Shown: piece after piece, positions 63,548-64,000 of the stretch | Position numbering within the stretch: position 1 is the first letter of the stretch | How the letters are laid out: each line of letters starts with the position of its first letter | Assembly (NCBI GenBank): GCA_963738575.1 | Contig: CAVTWY010000003.1 | Location: 268,644 to 332,643, forward strand | Length of the DNA: 64,000 bases | Origin: CAVTWY01 sp963738575 | GTDB lineage: Bacteria > Pseudomonadota > Gammaproteobacteria > Burkholderiales > Burkholderiaceae_C | Reading direction: 5' to 3' | Translations under genes and position numbers: made by a program | The notes under the pieces: generated by a model | Told to the model about the DNA's origin: nothing | Databases searched by the model: none | Seen by the model: the letters and a program-made list of their open reading frames with translations, nothing else

Positions 63548-64000
63548 ATGCTGCTTCGCATGCTCCACTGGATGGCGCGTTGGCCACTGCGCCCCCTTCA
63601 TGGGGTTGGCGTGGCGCTTGGCTGGCTGGTCTACTCACTTTCAGGCACGTACCGGGCGCGGGTTCGCACCAACGCGAACGCAGTGGGTTTGAGCGTCAGC
63701 GCCCGCCGTCGCGCTGTGTCCCATGCCGGGCGGATGGTGGGCGAATTACCGTACCTGTGGTTGCGGCCGCGCGAGGCGGCGCTGGGGCCACGCTTGGTTT
63801 TCTCGCAAGGTATCGAGGTGATTCAACAAGCGCTCGATGCAGGGCGCGGGCTGGTGTTGATGACCCCCCACCTGGGCGCCTTCGAGGTCACGGCACAGGC
63901 CTATGCCGAACGCTTTGGCGCCGCGCACCCACTCACCGCCATGTACCGCCCGGCACGCCAAGCCTGGCTGCGTGACATGCAACGCACGGCACGTGATCGC
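63548..64000 (+). CDS. Lipid A/lysophospholipid acyltransferase (LpxL family), partial
   Basis: Runs off the right edge with no stop; 151 codons visible. The sequence opens MLLRMLHWMARWPLRPLH, a typical LpxL-type N-terminus ahead of a membrane helix (GVALGWLVYSL), then RVRTNANAVGL, and the catalytic H-x4-E motif as HLGAFE from residue 108 (TPHLGAFEVTAQAYAERFG). Inner-membrane enzyme that acylates lipid A or a lysophospholipid; which one cannot be told here. ATG 63548 chosen; TATAAA lies about 6 bases upstream. Divergent from metK, as is common in Burkholderiales. Confidence 0.85.
   Translation, partial: MLLRMLHWMARWPLRPLHGVGVALGWLVYSLSGTYRARVRTNANAVGLSVSARRRAVSHAGRMVGELPYLWLRPREAALGPRLVFSQGIEVIQQALDAGRGLVLMTPHLGAFEVTAQAYAERFGAAHPLTAMYRPARQAWLRDMQRTARDR

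Noticed and set aside
1..64000. CRISPR arrays, insertion sequences, prophage genes, tRNA and rRNA genes
   Set aside because: No spaced direct repeats, transposase or integrase motifs, tRNA cloverleaf ends or rRNA segments were seen in the spacers.

Overview
The window is chromosomal DNA of a betaproteobacterium of the order Burkholderiales, most like the Comamonadaceae. This rests on high G+C coding DNA, the gene order pyk-fba-purC-purE-purK-sua5, the ahcY-tlyA-metF group behind an S-adenosylhomocysteine riboswitch, and the divergent metK/lpxL-type acyltransferase pair. No lineage marker such as rRNA is present, so the family is an inference. No tRNA, rRNA, CRISPR array, transposase or phage gene was found.

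Layout. 1-4.1 kb: sugar-acid catabolism and uptake (ABC ATPase, gluconokinase, GntR/FadR regulator, DenD-like dehydrogenase, SDR). 4.2-5.3 kb: azlCD amino-acid exporter, divergent from pgk. 5.4-8.3 kb: pgk, dusC, a DUF1993 protein. 8.3-11.7 kb: a transglutaminase / alpha-E / circularly permuted ATP-grasp trio, divergent from pyk. 11.7-20.6 kb: pyk, fba, a diguanylate cyclase, purC, cnoX, purE, purK, sua5. 20.7-23 kb: two tandem SGNH-type lipoproteins. 23-27.6 kb: dacB, tsaB, rimI, family-4 uracil-DNA glycosylase, a DUF4287 protein, a lone HigA-like antitoxin. 27.7-31.1 kb: a reverse-strand group of TonB-dependent receptor, HTH-NBR1-Ig protein and CHAP hydrolase. 31.6-40.8 kb: the most unusual part, six consecutive same-strand genes all with export signals: an OmpA-domain lipoprotein, a 541-residue coiled-coil protein with a Cys-rich tail, a secreted GIY-YIG nuclease-fold protein, a 521-residue lipoprotein, a 162-residue protein with a related Cys-rich tail, and a 1427-residue lipoprotein with an alpha/beta-hydrolase-like region that lacks the serine nucleophile. 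Part of this block is visibly less G+C-rich than its surroundings.

40.9-64 kb returns to housekeeping: glmU, two lipoproteins, ttcA, folB, folM-like SDR, midA-like methyltransferase, cca, an NDUFA9-like protein, a soluble lytic transglycosylase, fau, a glycosyltransferase, metF, tlyA, ahcY, a DUF2183 phosphatase, a HAD phosphatase, an MFS transporter, a YcaQ-type glycosylase, metK and the start of an LpxL-type acyltransferase. ahcY, metF, metK and fau tie this end to the methyl and one-carbon cycles.

Quality warning. At least ten single-base frame breaks are visible, nearly all equal to one extra base, and several fall in normally essential genes (pyk, tsaB, folB). The simplest reading is sequencing or assembly insertion error, not gene decay. 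Broken genes are given as one entry spanning the whole gene, with the break position.
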